Assembly: GCA_009698805.1 (NCBI GenBank)
Contig: WLPL01000003.1
Location: forward strand, 1-49,346
DNA from: Actinomycetota bacterium
GTDB taxonomy: Bacteria > Actinomycetota > Actinomycetes > Actinomycetales > Microbacteriaceae
DNA: 49,346 bases
Direction of reading: 5' to 3'
Positions 30,932 through 41,486 of this stretch are shown here, in pieces. Numbering within the stretch: the first letter of the stretch is position 1; each line of letters begins with the position of its first letter. The notes under the pieces are model-generated. The model was not told where the DNA came from. It saw only the letters and a program-made list of their open reading frames with translations, and did not search any database. The translations under genes were made by a program, and so were the position numbers.

Positions 30932-31426
30932 CTAACTCCCGTTTGAGCGCCGTGCGCTCTTTGCAGGAAAACTGCTCGACGCCTTCGACAAGAAAATCGC
31001 GAAGACCAGGGCCACGACTATTCCTGCGCTGACTCCCAATTCAACAACGGCTCTATCGAATTCACTCTGGGATTTTCCGGAAGCCAAGGTCATCGACGCA
31101 CCCACCGTAAGAATGTGTCGCACGGCGGCGATAACTCCGATGATTAGAAAGTTCTGCAACTGGAAGACGCCATCGGTGTACCTGGCGACAACGGTTCTTA
31201 GAATTTCGAGAATGATGATGATGAAAAGTATGTCGTTGATGGCCTGAATCATCCCAGTGGGGAAGAACGGGGTCGTTTCGAAGGCACGAACGATTGAAAA
31301 GTAGAGAGCGACCACGGCGATAACTAGCAAGCAAGCTCCCAGCACTATGTGAAAGACTTCCTCGATTCTTTCAACCCAGCGACCTGGGACTAGGACTTTG
31401 TGAGGGCTGTTCGATTCTTCCGTCAT
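30932..31426 (-). CDS. PsiE-like (phosphate-starvation-inducible) membrane protein
   Basis: VERIEEVFHIVLGACLLVIAVVALYFSIVRAF...INDILFIIIILEILRTVVARY. Confidence 0.7.
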   Translation of the reverse strand: MTEESNSPHKVLVPGRWVERIEEVFHIVLGACLLVIAVVALYFSIVRAFETTPFFPTGMIQAINDILFIIIILEILRTVVARYTDGVFQLQNFLIIGVIAAVRHILTVGASMTLASGKSQSEFDRAVVELGVSAGIVVALVFAIFLSKASSSFPAKSARRSNGS

Positions 31427-31484
31427 ATCAGAAATCTACAGACCATAGATGGCTATGACAAGGCAATTTTGCTTACTCTTGGGC

Positions 31485-31916
31485 TTACGTCTTTTTACTT
31501 ATTAGGACGCCCAACATCTTGCCTAGCTCTGTTCTCAGGAGGTCTTGGTCTAGACCAGGGGAATTGGAAATTACCTGGAGAAACTCTTTCTCGAGAAAGT
31601 TTCCAGCCGCTTCTGCTAGAGCGGCTCCATCCTTGGTGAGGGAGATCAAGACACGCTTAGCGTCTCCATCGAGCTGATGCGTTGCAACAAAGTTTCGATT
31701 CACGAACCAACCGAGACGCTTACTAACCGCGCCTTTAGTTACACCTAGCGCCAAAGCTAGTCTCGTAACGTCAACATCTTCGGTGTCGCCGATGCAAAGC
31801 AGGAAAACAAATTGGCTGTATGTGATCCTGAAGTTCTTTCGGAGCAGTCCGTCGGCTTGGCTGTTCATTTCTCGAACCAAGTCATTGAGTAGAAAACTGA
31901 TACGGATTTCGGCCAT
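31485..31916 (-). CDS. MarR-family transcriptional regulator
   Basis: 143 aa; ITYSQFVFLLCIGDTEDVDVTRLALALGVTKGAVSKRLGWFVNRNFVATHQLDGDAKRVLISLTKDG. Confidence 0.85.
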   Translation of the reverse strand: MAEIRISFLLNDLVREMNSQADGLLRKNFRITYSQFVFLLCIGDTEDVDVTRLALALGVTKGAVSKRLGWFVNRNFVATHQLDGDAKRVLISLTKDGAALAEAAGNFLEKEFLQVISNSPGLDQDLLRTELGKMLGVLISKKT

Positions 31917-31923
31917 GAGAATA

Positions 31924-31959
31924 GTTTACTTGTATACAATATGGTTTACTTGTAAACAA
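31924..31959. promoter_or_regulatory. Twin operator-like sites between divergent marR-like gene and DUF4188 gene
   Basis: GTTTACTTGTATACAA (31924-31939) and GTTTACTTGTAAACAA (31944-31959), 20 bp apart start to start; second contains GTTTAC-TT-GTAAAC. Confidence 0.75.
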
Positions 31960-31990
31960 TCATTCAATTTACGTCTAGGAGCGCAAACCA

Positions 31991-32464
31991 ATGGCAAAGA
32001 TCATCCAAGGCCGCATGACCGCCCCAGCCGAAGGGGATTTTGTAGTTTTTCTCATCGGCATGCGCATCAACAACCCGCTGGCTTTCACAAAGTGGGTGCC
32101 GGTCTTTATGGCGATGGGGAAAATGCTTCCGGAGCTTTATAGGAACCCTCAGCTGGGATTCAAGTCTTACCAAATGTGGTTCAGTCGAACGCTGATTCTG
32201 GTTCAGTACTGGGAGAGTGCCGAGAAGCTCATGGAATACGCGAAGGCCAAGGACTCCGAACACCTCCCGGCTTGGAAGGCATTCAACAAAGCGGCCATGA
32301 AGTCCAACGCTGTGGGAATTTGGCATGAAACCTATGTTGTTCAAAAGGGGATGACCGAGAATGTTTATGTAAACATGCCGCCTTTCGGTTTTGGCAAAGT
32401 GGGAAACCTTGTTCCAGCGGTTGGCAAACGCAATTCGGCAACGGGCAGAATGGGAGGAAAATAA
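31991..32464 (+). CDS. DUF4188 (monooxygenase-like) protein
   Basis: GRMTAPAEGDFVVFLIGMRINNPLAFTKWVPVFMAMGKMLPELY...GFKSYQMWFSRTLILVQYWES. Confidence 0.75.
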   Translation: MAKIIQGRMTAPAEGDFVVFLIGMRINNPLAFTKWVPVFMAMGKMLPELYRNPQLGFKSYQMWFSRTLILVQYWESAEKLMEYAKAKDSEHLPAWKAFNKAAMKSNAVGIWHETYVVQKGMTENVYVNMPPFGFGKVGNLVPAVGKRNSATGRMGGK

Positions 32465-32833
32465 GTGCAAACCATGATTTACATCTCGCTAACGGTCAAC
32501 ATCCTGGTTCTAGTCCCGATAGTCGTTCTCATGGCAATCAAGTCGCCGTTAGTGGATCACGCGTGGGGTGCTTTCACGGCGGCTCGAGGAATCCTGATGT
32601 CAATTTATCTTGCGATTCTCTTGGCATCCGTGTTGCTTCTCTTTGTTCCCGTCGCCACTTTTGTCGTGGCTCTTTTGTCGGTGCAGGTTATCTACAAGCT
32701 CACGACGCCATTCACCGTCGGCACCTTCAAAAACCCCGTTGTCATAAGCAATCTAGTGATTTCGGTCGTTCACATTGCCACTCTCGTCAGCATTTTCAAC
32801 GCCATGGGAAACCTCTTCACCCCACTCAGCTAG
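32465..32833 (+). CDS. Small hydrophobic membrane protein
   Basis: GTG start immediately after the previous TAA; several hydrophobic helices. Confidence 0.7.
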   Translation: MQTMIYISLTVNILVLVPIVVLMAIKSPLVDHAWGAFTAARGILMSIYLAILLASVLLLFVPVATFVVALLSVQVIYKLTTPFTVGTFKNPVVISNLVISVVHIATLVSIFNAMGNLFTPLS

Positions 32834-34370
32834 CGGTGTATTTGAAGTCCGCGAAACTGACTCTCGAGTTCTGCGTGCTGGTTCCAAATAGAGCGATCAT
32901 CACACCGGTGTGGGAATCGGTCATGTCGCAAGAGATTTCGCGGCCATCGAACCTTTGGTTCAGGCCAAGAGCTGGGACGCTGATCTCGTAGTCCTGATCC
33001 CGTCCCGAAATATGGATTTCTAGTTCGCCGAGTTCGGTTGCTACGTCGCTAGAGGCCAAAACACCTCCGGGGGACGCGAACCTGACCGTAAGGCCTGCTT
33101 CGGAAAGTGAAATAGAGACCGAATGGCTGAACCCTTCTTTGATGTAGGCACCAAGCCCAACCGAGTCGCCAACTTTGAGGCCATCCAGGCTCACCGTCAC
33201 CGATGCATCAAACTTCCAAGCCGTCTGACGCACTCCGATGAACGATTTTTCTAAGGCCTCGGCGAGTCTGATCTCTAGAGTTCGTAGAGATTCATCTAGG
33301 ACGAAGCGATCGAGATCGGTGTCGCGGATCGTCACCCACTTGGTTCGCAGCGATTCGCGGGTGAACTCGTAAGGAACGTCCCTGCGGGGCGATTCGGCAA
33401 GCTTTGGCTTGGCGTATTCCGAGAGCACTCGGCCGCTCTCGGGGGTAAATAGGGGACTCAGGCCATCTGCCGGCCAGGTTATCGGGAACGCGAAGGTTTC
33501 GCGTCCGAGGTTTCGGTAATAGCCGCCAAACGAATACTTGACGTTGCCTCCGTCATAGAAGCCGCCGGCTGGGCGAGAACCGAGGCAGACACCCCACCAC
33601 GAGCCATCTTTGAGTTCGACCATGTCGGCGTGGCCAACGTTCTGAATCGGGTATTCGCGAACAAGGTGGCGGTGGGTGAGCACCGGGTTTCGTGGCGATG
33701 ACTCGTAAGGACCCCAGAGGCTCTTGCTCCTGGCAAAAGTAGTTGCGTGATTATGGAGGGTGCCGCCCTCGGCAACGAGCAGATAGAACCAGCCGTCACG
33801 CTTGAAGAGCCTCGGGCCTTCGGGGTAGATGCCGCCGGTGCCTGCCCAAAGAGTTTGTTTCTCGCCGACGAGCGCATAAGTCTCCAAGTCGATTTCGCTC
33901 ATCCAGATTTCGGCGTCGTTGCCATCCTTCGCGCCAGCTTGCTCGCGATTGGCCAGGAAATAAGCTTTGCCGTCGTCAAAGAACAGTGAGCTGTCGATTC
34001 CGGGAGCATCCTCGATGAAATGGCACTCGCTCCAAGGTCCGTTGATGTCTCGAGCCGAAACAATGAAGTGCTGATCTGTTTGAGGCCAAACCGGCCCAAC
34101 CCTGGTCGAGGTTATATAGAAGGTGCCATTGTGGTGCCGAATCGTGGCGGCCTGGACGCCGCCGGACGGCTTGACCTGTGAAAGGTCTAGGCCCTGCTCA
34201 ACCCTGTCAATCGCGTTACCAAGCTGACGCCAGTGAACGAGGTCTTTGGAATGCCAGATTGGGATAGCCGGAAAATACTCAAAGCTGGAATTCACAATGT
34301 AGAAATCGTCTTCCACACGAACAATCGAAGGGTCAGGGTAAAACCCCGCGATTATTGGATTTTTGAGCAT
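32826..34370 (-). CDS. Glycoside hydrolase family 43-like protein (beta-xylosidase/arabinosidase type)
   Basis: NPIIAGFYPDPSIVRVEDDFYIVNSSFEYFPAIPIWHSKDLVHW; C-terminal beta-sandwich-like extension. Confidence 0.9.
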   Translation of the reverse strand: MLKNPIIAGFYPDPSIVRVEDDFYIVNSSFEYFPAIPIWHSKDLVHWRQLGNAIDRVEQGLDLSQVKPSGGVQAATIRHHNGTFYITSTRVGPVWPQTDQHFIVSARDINGPWSECHFIEDAPGIDSSLFFDDGKAYFLANREQAGAKDGNDAEIWMSEIDLETYALVGEKQTLWAGTGGIYPEGPRLFKRDGWFYLLVAEGGTLHNHATTFARSKSLWGPYESSPRNPVLTHRHLVREYPIQNVGHADMVELKDGSWWGVCLGSRPAGGFYDGGNVKYSFGGYYRNLGRETFAFPITWPADGLSPLFTPESGRVLSEYAKPKLAESPRRDVPYEFTRESLRTKWVTIRDTDLDRFVLDESLRTLEIRLAEALEKSFIGVRQTAWKFDASVTVSLDGLKVGDSVGLGAYIKEGFSHSVSISLSEAGLTVRFASPGGVLASSDVATELGELEIHISGRDQDYEISVPALGLNQRFDGREISCDMTDSHTGVMIALFGTSTQNSRVSFADFKYTAS

Positions 34371-34403
34371 ATGGCGACAATAATCCCTTCACGCGGATAG
34401 ACC

Positions 34404-34431
34404 AAAACCCCAACCGTCGAGGCTGGGGTTT
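34404..34431 (-). terminator. Terminator-like hairpin downstream of tRNA-Ser
   Basis: On minus strand AAACCCCAGCCTCGACGGTTGGGGTTTTGG; short T run. Confidence 0.7.
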
Positions 34432-34434
34432 CGC

Positions 34435-34518
34435 GGAGAATGGGGGATTCGAACCCCCGAGAGCTTTCACTCAACCAACTTTCCAAGCTGGCGCCATAGG
34501 CCACTAGGCGAATTCTCC
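34435..34518 (-). tRNA. tRNA-Ser (anticodon GGA)
   Basis: Minus strand GGAGAAT...CCAGC-TTGGAAA-GTTGG...GGGGGTTCGAATCCCCC...ATTCTCC; acceptor, anticodon and T arms pair, long variable arm. Confidence 0.93.
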
Positions 34519-34585
34519 TGGATGCCAACTGGCACTAATGCACAGGTAACTTCTAAGAGTTTAGTCGTTTCGGGGTGGTCGACTT

Positions 34586-34876
34586 ATGCACAAAATTCAT
34601 CTTGGTGCTGGTAAGTCGTGCAGATCTGTTGATCATTTCAGAGTGCAAATAATTTTTAGTCGGCATTGCATTCAGCGAATGCAGGAAAGGAATGTCTCTT
34701 TGATCCAAGTCGAACAGGTTTTGGCTAGTCCGCAAGTAATTCGAGAGGGGTCTAGCGGTTCTGTAGTTCTAGAGTCCAGCCTGGCGCCTGGCTCTCGGCT
34801 AAAGGTTTTTGTAAAAGGTGGATATCCTTTGGGTTCAAGAGTGATAATCATCACAGTAGCTTGGAGCGAAAGGTGA
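34586..34876 (+). CDS. DUF4258-like protein
   Basis: IIFSRHCIQRMQERNVSLIQVEQVLASPQVIRE...RLKVFVKGG...IIITVAWSER; FSRHCIQRMQERNVS is the family-like core. Confidence 0.7.
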   Translation: MHKIHLGAGKSCRSVDHFRVQIIFSRHCIQRMQERNVSLIQVEQVLASPQVIREGSSGSVVLESSLAPGSRLKVFVKGGYPLGSRVIIITVAWSER

Positions 34877-35115
34877 AAGTAATGCAGTTAGAGCTTGATC
34901 GTGAAGCCGGCTTGGCATACTTACGCCGGTCAAACTCATTGGTTTCACGCACTGTTGAGGTGTCACCTTCGATCAACGCAGACATCGATGAACTTGGTGA
35001 ACTGGTTGGCATCGAAATCATCGACTTTCACGCCGAATTGCCTGCCGATGTCCTCGTTGAGAGCTACGGGCTCGACTCGGTTGAACTGGGTCTTTTGCGT
35101 TCGCTCAGCTCCTAG
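34873..35115 (+). CDS. DUF2283-like protein
   Basis: GTG at 34873 overlaps the upstream TGA (GTGA); ATG at 34882 is an alternative. LELDREAGLAYLRR...EVSPSINADIDELGELVGIEIIDF. Confidence 0.7.
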   Translation: MKVMQLELDREAGLAYLRRSNSLVSRTVEVSPSINADIDELGELVGIEIIDFHAELPADVLVESYGLDSVELGLLRSLSS

Positions 35116-35156
35116 CGAAGGCTCTGAGTGAGGCTTTTTCGCTTAGAATTGCACTG

Positions 35157-35245
35157 GACTCCCCGTGCGGCGTCACCTCGGCTAACTCCCCCAGGATCGA
35201 AAGATAGCAAGGGTAACTGGGCTCTGACGGGTGTGCGGGGAGTCT
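35157..35245 (+). ncRNA. ffs: Small bacterial signal recognition particle RNA (4.5S-type)
   Basis: Terminal helix GGACTCCCCG...CGGGGAGTC then T run; apical CCAGGATCGAAAGATAGCAAGGGTAACTGG matches SRP domain IV (GAAA loop, AGCA, GGTAA); directly upstream of dnaX; TAGAAT -10-like box at 35144. Confidence 0.88.
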
Positions 35246-35289
35246 TTTTATTAGCCTGAACTGTCGGTTGAGGAGACTAGGCTCTAAAC

Positions 35290-36989
35290 GTGGTTACTGC
35301 TCTATATCGTCGTTATCGTCCCGAGAATTTTGCCGAGCTCATCGGTCAAGCTCAGGTGACTGCGCCACTCATGGCCGCTCTGCGCTCGGATCGCGTGAAC
35401 CACGCTTATCTTTTCTCTGGCCCTCGCGGTTGCGGCAAAACGACCTCGGCTCGCATCTTGGCCCGTTGCCTAAACTGTGCCGAAGGGCCTACCGACACCC
35501 CTTGTGGCAAGTGTGATTCATGCGTTGAACTTGCTCGTGACGGCGGTGGTTCGCTCGACGTAGTTGAGATCGACGCAGCCTCGCACAACGGTGTAGATGA
35601 CGCCCGTGAACTTCGCGAAAGAGCGGGTTATGCACCTGCCCGCGACCGCTACAAGATCTTCATTCTCGACGAAGCCCACATGGTTACTCCTCAGGGCTTT
35701 AATGCCTTGCTGAAGATTGTTGAAGAACCACCTGCCCACGTGAAGTTTATTTTTGCCACCACCGAGCCAGACAAGGTGATTGCGACGATTCGTTCGCGCA
35801 CCCACCACTACCCGTTCCGTCTCGTGCCACCGGCTCAGATGCTTGATTACCTCGAAGAGGTTTGTGTTGCAGAGAAGGTTGAGATTGCACCTGGCGTAAT
35901 GCCTCTAGTGGTTCGTTCCGGTGGCGGTTCGGTTCGTGACTCGCTTTCGTTGCTTGACCAGTTGATTGCTGGCTCTGAGGGCCGAGTCGAATACGACCGT
36001 GCTGTTGCTCTTCTTGGTTACACGCCTGAGTCCTTGCTCGACGAGGCTATTGACGCACTAGCGATTCGTGATTCGGCTTCGGCTTTTGGGGTTGTTGACA
36101 AGGTAATTCAGTCTGGCCAGGATCCTCGCCAATTTGTTGAAGACGTCCTAGAGCGTTTGCGCGACATCATTCTTGTGGCATCGGTTGGCGCTGGTGCAAA
36201 GGCCGTGCTTCGCGGAGCTACCGACGAAATGATCGACAAAATGCAGTCGCAGGCTAGCAAGTTTGGTCAGGCCGAGCTCACGCATGCTGCGACCGAGGTC
36301 AACGCTTCGCTTAGCGCGATGTCTGGTGCGACCAGCCCGAAGCTTCACCTCGAGTTGATGGTTGCCAAGGTTTTGGTGCCGGGGGCCAACTCTTCCGAGA
36401 TTGGTTCGCTTGCTCGAATCGAGCGTCTAGAGCGTCGGATCGGCATTGGCGAAGGTGCTTCGCCGGTTGGTTCCCCTGCTCCGGCAAAGGTTGTCGCTGC
36501 TGAACCCGTTTCTGCTTCTCCAGCGGTCGCCGTTGAGGCAGCTCCCGTTGCTGTTGGCTCGGTGACTCTCGCGCAGATGAAGGCCGCTTGGCCAGAGATT
36601 CTGCGCAAGGTAGAAACTAAGTCGATGGCGGCTTGGTTGGTTGCCTTTGGTTTGGATGTAGTCGATTTCGAAGTTGATGTTTTGACGGTTCGGTTCCCTT
36701 CGCAGTACGACCTCGAAAAGTTCAAGGCCGCCGAGGGTGCTCCCGATGTTTTGCGCACGGCAATCTTCGAAGAGTTCGGTGTGAACGTGAAGTTCAAGCC
36801 TTACTTGCAGGCGGTTGCGGAGGTCGTTGCTCCCGAGACCAAGGTGATCGACGTCGTTGCAGAGCCAGAAGTTGTTGTTGTTATCGAGCCCGAGGTTGAA
36901 CCAGAGGTTGCCGAACCGGTGGATGACGGTCGCTACGGGGAGTCACTACTTCGCGAGATCCTTGACGCCAAGCCTTTGGATGACAAGTA

Positions 36990-36990
<1 letters not shown>
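35290..36990 (+). CDS. dnaX: DNA polymerase III subunit gamma/tau
   Basis: [62 protein letters not shown]. Confidence 0.97.
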
Positions 36991-37586
<596 letters not shown>

Positions 37587-37648
37587 TCGGTTAGACTTGA
37601 ATTTCAGCGTCGAACCCCCACCTTTATTTGGCTAACCGGGAGTGTAAC

Positions 37649-38923
37649 TTGGCTCTAATCGTGCAGAAATACGGCGGATCGTCGGTTGGCGATGCCGCCA
37701 AGATTAAGCACGTTGCTAATCGCGTAATTGAGACCCAAAAAGCCGGAAACCAGGTCGTCGTCGTGGTTTCTGCCATGGGTGACAGCACCGACGAACTTCT
37801 TGAATTGGCTCACCAGGTAGCAGAGAACCCATCACCTCGCGAACTCGACATGCTTTTGACCTCGGGTGAGCGCATTTCAATGGCCCTTTTGGCCCTCGCC
37901 ATCAACTCTGCCGGGGCGTCTTCGCGTTCTTTCACCGGTTCTCAGGCCGGAATCATCACCGATGAGGTTCACGGCAACGCTCGAATCGCCGAGGTCACCC
38001 CGGATCGCATTCAGGAGGCTCTCGATTCGGGAGACATCGCAATCGTCGCCGGATTCCAGGGTTTCAACCGCGAAACACGCGACATCACCACTCTTGGCCG
38101 CGGCGGATCAGACACCACCGCGGTTGCGTTGGCTGCGGCATTGAATGCCGACGTCTGTGAGATTTACTCGGACGTCGACGGCGTCTATACGGCCGACCCG
38201 CGCCAGGTGCCGACCGCCAAAAAGTTGGACTACATCGACATCGAGTCGATGCTCGAATTGGCAGCCGCCGGCGCCAAGATTTTGCACATTCGCGCGGTCG
38301 AGTTTGCTCGCCGTCACAACGTAGATTTACGGGTTCGTTCGACGTTCAGCAACGACCCCGGCACCAGGGTTTATTCGGGCAAGCTAGGAGAAAACATGGA
38401 AGAGTCAGTCGTTTCGGGTGTTGCAACCGATAAGAGCCAATCGAAGATCACCGTCATCGGTATTCCCGACCTACCGGGTAAGGCGGCAGCCTTGTTCACC
38501 GCCGTTGCCGACGCCGGCGCAAATATCGACATGATTGTTCAGAACACCCCGACCGGTGTTGACATCGTCGACAAGGTTTCAGACATCTCGTTCACCCTGC
38601 CTCAGGGAGAGTGCGCAAAGGTTGAGGCTGCATTGGCTGCTGGTCAGTCGGAGCTTGGCTACCGCGAATTAGAGGTCGACCACGAGATCGGCAAGCTTTC
38701 GGTGGTTGGCGCTGGAATGCGCACCCACTCGGGCGTCTCGGCAACGCTGTTCAAGGCACTCGCCGATGCTGGCATCAACATCGAGATGATTTCGACCTCT
38801 GAGATTCGTATCTCTGTGGTTACCTCGCTTGGCGAGGTCGATGACGCGGCTCGGGCCGTGCACACCGCTTTTGGCCTTGACGGCGACGTCGAAGCGATCG
38901 TCTACGCCGGAACAGGACGCTAG
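37649..38923 (+). CDS. lysC: Aspartate kinase (alpha subunit; internal beta start at 38396)
   Basis: TTG at 37649 gives (M)[28 protein letters not shown] domains in C-terminal half. Track start at 37628 adds MANRECN. Confidence 0.95.
   Translation: MALIVQKYGGSSVGDAAKIKHVANRVIETQKAGNQVVVVVSAMGDSTDELLELAHQVAENPSPRELDMLLTSGERISMALLALAINSAGASSRSFTGSQAGIITDEVHGNARIAEVTPDRIQEALDSGDIAIVAGFQGFNRETRDITTLGRGGSDTTAVALAAALNADVCEIYSDVDGVYTADPRQVPTAKKLDYIDIESMLELAAAGAKILHIRAVEFARRHNVDLRVRSTFSNDPGTRVYSGKLGENMEESVVSGVATDKSQSKITVIGIPDLPGKAAALFTAVADAGANIDMIVQNTPTGVDIVDKVSDISFTLPQGECAKVEAALAAGQSELGYRELEVDHEIGKLSVVGAGMRTHSGVSATLFKALADAGINIEMISTSEIRISVVTSLGEVDDAARAVHTAFGLDGDVEAIVYAGTGR
38396..38923 (+). CDS. Putative in-frame aspartate kinase beta subunit
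   Basis: AGGAG (38386-38390), 5-nt spacer, [37 protein letters not shown]; equivalent position to the actinobacterial lysC beta start. Confidence 0.65.
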   Translation: MEESVVSGVATDKSQSKITVIGIPDLPGKAAALFTAVADAGANIDMIVQNTPTGVDIVDKVSDISFTLPQGECAKVEAALAAGQSELGYRELEVDHEIGKLSVVGAGMRTHSGVSATLFKALADAGINIEMISTSEIRISVVTSLGEVDDAARAVHTAFGLDGDVEAIVYAGTGR

Positions 38924-38931
38924 GAGAAGCA

Positions 38932-39999
38932 ATGAGCCGCAAACCTAACCTCGCCCTTGTTGGCGCTACCGGCGCCGTTGGCACCGAGATGATCGCAATC
39001 ATCAATGCCCGTGAAAACATCTGGGGTGAAATTCGCCTCATTGCCAGTGCTCGTTCTGCCGGCAAGAAGATCAAGGTTCACGGCGAAGACCTCACCGTCG
39101 TCGCCCTGACCCCTGAGTCGTTCGACGGTATGGACATCGCAATGTTCGATGTTCCAGACGAGGTTTCTTCGGTCTGGGCTCCGATCGCTGCCGAGCGAGG
39201 CGCAATTGCCGTCGATAACTCAGGCGCTTTCAGAATGAACCCGGACGTGCCTCTAGTCGTGCCAGAGGTAAACCCGGGCGAGGCAAAGAACCGCCCGCTT
39301 GGCATTATCTCGAACCCCAACTGCACCACGCTGACCATGATGGCGGCTATAGGTGCACTGCACGCGAAGTGGAACTTGAAGGAGCTTGTGGTTTCTTCGT
39401 ACCAAGCCGTTTCGGGTGCCGGCGCTGCTGGCATCGATCGCCTCGCCGATGAACTTGCCGTTGTCGGTGGGCAGAAACAGCTCGGGCTGGCCTCGGGCGA
39501 CGTTGCCGCTGCGCTTGAAGCCGCGGGCGTTACCGCCGAAAGTTCTCCTTGGGCCTGGCCGATTGCGCTGAACGTGATTCCGTTCGCTGGTTCCTTGAAG
39601 GCAGGCGGGCACTCGAGTGAAGAGATGAAGGTTCGCGACGAGTCTCGCAAGATTCTTGGAATCGCAGATCTCAAGGTTGCCGCGTCCTGCGTGCGCGTCC
39701 CGGTTCAGGTCTCGCACTCGCTTACCGTGCACGCGACCTTTGCAAACCCGTTGACCGCCGATGAGGTGCGAGCAGTACTTGAGGCTCAACCAACCATCGA
39801 GGTTCTCGATGACCCTGCCAACGGTGTCTATCCGACACCTAGCTTCGTGGCCGGCAAGGACTCGACCTTCGTGGGGCGCATTCGCCAGTCGCTCGATTTC
39901 CCGAACAGCATCGAATTGTTCGTCGTAGGCGACAACCTGCGCAAGGGTGCCGCTTTGAATACCTACGAAATTGCCGAACTGCTCGCCGCCGAGTTTTAA
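38932..39999 (+). CDS. asd: Aspartate-semialdehyde dehydrogenase
   Basis: [21 protein letters not shown]...[21 protein letters not shown]. Confidence 0.96.
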   Translation: MSRKPNLALVGATGAVGTEMIAIINARENIWGEIRLIASARSAGKKIKVHGEDLTVVALTPESFDGMDIAMFDVPDEVSSVWAPIAAERGAIAVDNSGAFRMNPDVPLVVPEVNPGEAKNRPLGIISNPNCTTLTMMAAIGALHAKWNLKELVVSSYQAVSGAGAAGIDRLADELAVVGGQKQLGLASGDVAAALEAAGVTAESSPWAWPIALNVIPFAGSLKAGGHSSEEMKVRDESRKILGIADLKVAASCVRVPVQVSHSLTVHATFANPLTADEVRAVLEAQPTIEVLDDPANGVYPTPSFVAGKDSTFVGRIRQSLDFPNSIELFVVGDNLRKGAALNTYEIAELLAAEF

Positions 40000-40059
40000 T
40001 TCGGCAAAACACTAGCAAACCTGCGTGTTTGCGGGGTGTCTCGCCTTTATCTTTGAGTT

Positions 40060-40620
40060 GTGCCGAGACTTCTAAGTTCACTTATAGCTTTGGGCGTTGC
40101 TCTTACCCTCGCCGGCTGTTCTTCGCCGACCCCGACCCCGACCGCGTCTTCCGACCCAACCCCTTCGGTGGCGGCTTCGCTGATTCCTACCGCACCGCCG
40201 TCCGACGTCGTAGACGTCGATTCGACACAATTTGCCGGTGAATTCGGTGACTACACCTTCAAGATCGGCGATGGGCCAGCTTGGTGCACGATCAACGTGA
40301 ATCAACACAGTGCAATCTGTGAGCAATCCGAAGCGGACGCAAATTACGCACCGATTCCTGTCCCGACCACCTGCGACTACAGCTACGGTTACCAAGTTCA
40401 GCTTTTCTCTTCGGCACCGACCGATGGCACCAAGGTGGCCGACTTCCTATGCTCGGGCGGAGCCTACGCAGATGCGAACAGCGCTGGAACCCTAAAGTCG
40501 GGTGAGAGGGTCACCCTCGATGGCATCACCTGTTACACGGTTGGCACCGCTGCTCGTTGCGAGAACGCGGCGCTCAACTACATTGTCTTAGGCCCAGACG
40601 CCTGGGCTCTCGGTGGCTAG
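40060..40620 (+). CDS. Putative lipoprotein
   Basis: GTG start; signal peptide with lipobox LAGC then Pro/Thr/Ser linker (CSSPTPTPTASSDPTPS). Confidence 0.75.
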   Translation: MPRLLSSLIALGVALTLAGCSSPTPTPTASSDPTPSVAASLIPTAPPSDVVDVDSTQFAGEFGDYTFKIGDGPAWCTINVNQHSAICEQSEADANYAPIPVPTTCDYSYGYQVQLFSSAPTDGTKVADFLCSGGAYADANSAGTLKSGERVTLDGITCYTVGTAARCENAALNYIVLGPDAWALGG

Positions 40621-41486
40621 TTCTTAGGTAAAAGAGTTAGGACTCTGACCTCTGGTCGGCAAAATAGCCTCACCGGCGCAAAGATCGAGGTGCCAAGGCC
40701 CGCACAAACATTCAAAAACACGTAACCCTTTTCGGTTTCCCAACCGCTCAAGCCGCGAGCGTTCTTGGCCGGAAGGTCGCAGTTGGTGATGATCGCCCGC
40801 CCGCCAGGCAGGCAAACCTGACCACCGTGAGTGTGACCCGCAAAGATGATGTCGCTTGCGCCGAGCTCTTCGATGACCTTTAGATAAGGGGCGTGCGCGA
40901 CGCCGATCAGCACGTCCACGTTTTTTGGTTCTTTGATCGAGCCGTAGTCGGCGAGTTGATCGTGCGGGTCATCCAGCCCGATGAACCCCAAACGTGTTCC
41001 CTTGACAGTTAGTTCGCCCGAGCGATTATTGAGGTTTAGCCAACCGCCCTCGAGTCCACTGGTGAAGGTTTCGGTGTCTATTCGATGTTGCTGCCCCGGG
41101 CTGGACGGCTTCGACAGATACGCGAAAGGGTTTTTAACAGTTGGTTCGTAGTAGTCGTTTGAACCGTTGACGAAGACGCCTGGAATCTTTATCAGGGGAG
41201 CGAGACATTCGAGAGTGGGTTTGATTGCGTCTCGATGCCCTAGGTTGTCGCCAGTGTCGATGACCAAATCAATCTTGAGTTCAGCGAGTTTTGAGATCCA
41301 ACTCTGCTTGCGTTTCTGCCAAGGAGCGAGGTGAATGTCGCTGATATGTAAAACGCGAATCGGCCTTGATCCCTTTGGCAGAATCGCTACCGAATCGTAT
41401 TTGACGGTGAATAAGTTGCGTTCTATCAAGGCGGCCCACACGAAAATCGCGGTGCCGACTCCGAGCAGAACCCACAGCCAGAGCAT
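40617..41486 (-). CDS. Metallophosphoesterase
   Basis: IRVLHISDIHLAPWQKRK...LVIDTGDNLGH...GVFVNGSNDYYEP...IIFAGHTHGGQV. Confidence 0.92.
   Translation of the reverse strand: MLWLWVLLGVGTAIFVWAALIERNLFTVKYDSVAILPKGSRPIRVLHISDIHLAPWQKRKQSWISKLAELKIDLVIDTGDNLGHRDAIKPTLECLAPLIKIPGVFVNGSNDYYEPTVKNPFAYLSKPSSPGQQHRIDTETFTSGLEGGWLNLNNRSGELTVKGTRLGFIGLDDPHDQLADYGSIKEPKNVDVLIGVAHAPYLKVIEELGASDIIFAGHTHGGQVCLPGGRAIITNCDLPAKNARGLSGWETEKGYVFLNVCAGLGTSIFAPVRLFCRPEVRVLTLLPKN

Noticed and set aside
40015-40032. GCAAAC-N6-GTTTGC repeat after asd as a terminator
   Set aside because: Short stem and no U tract; could be chance or part of the next promoter.
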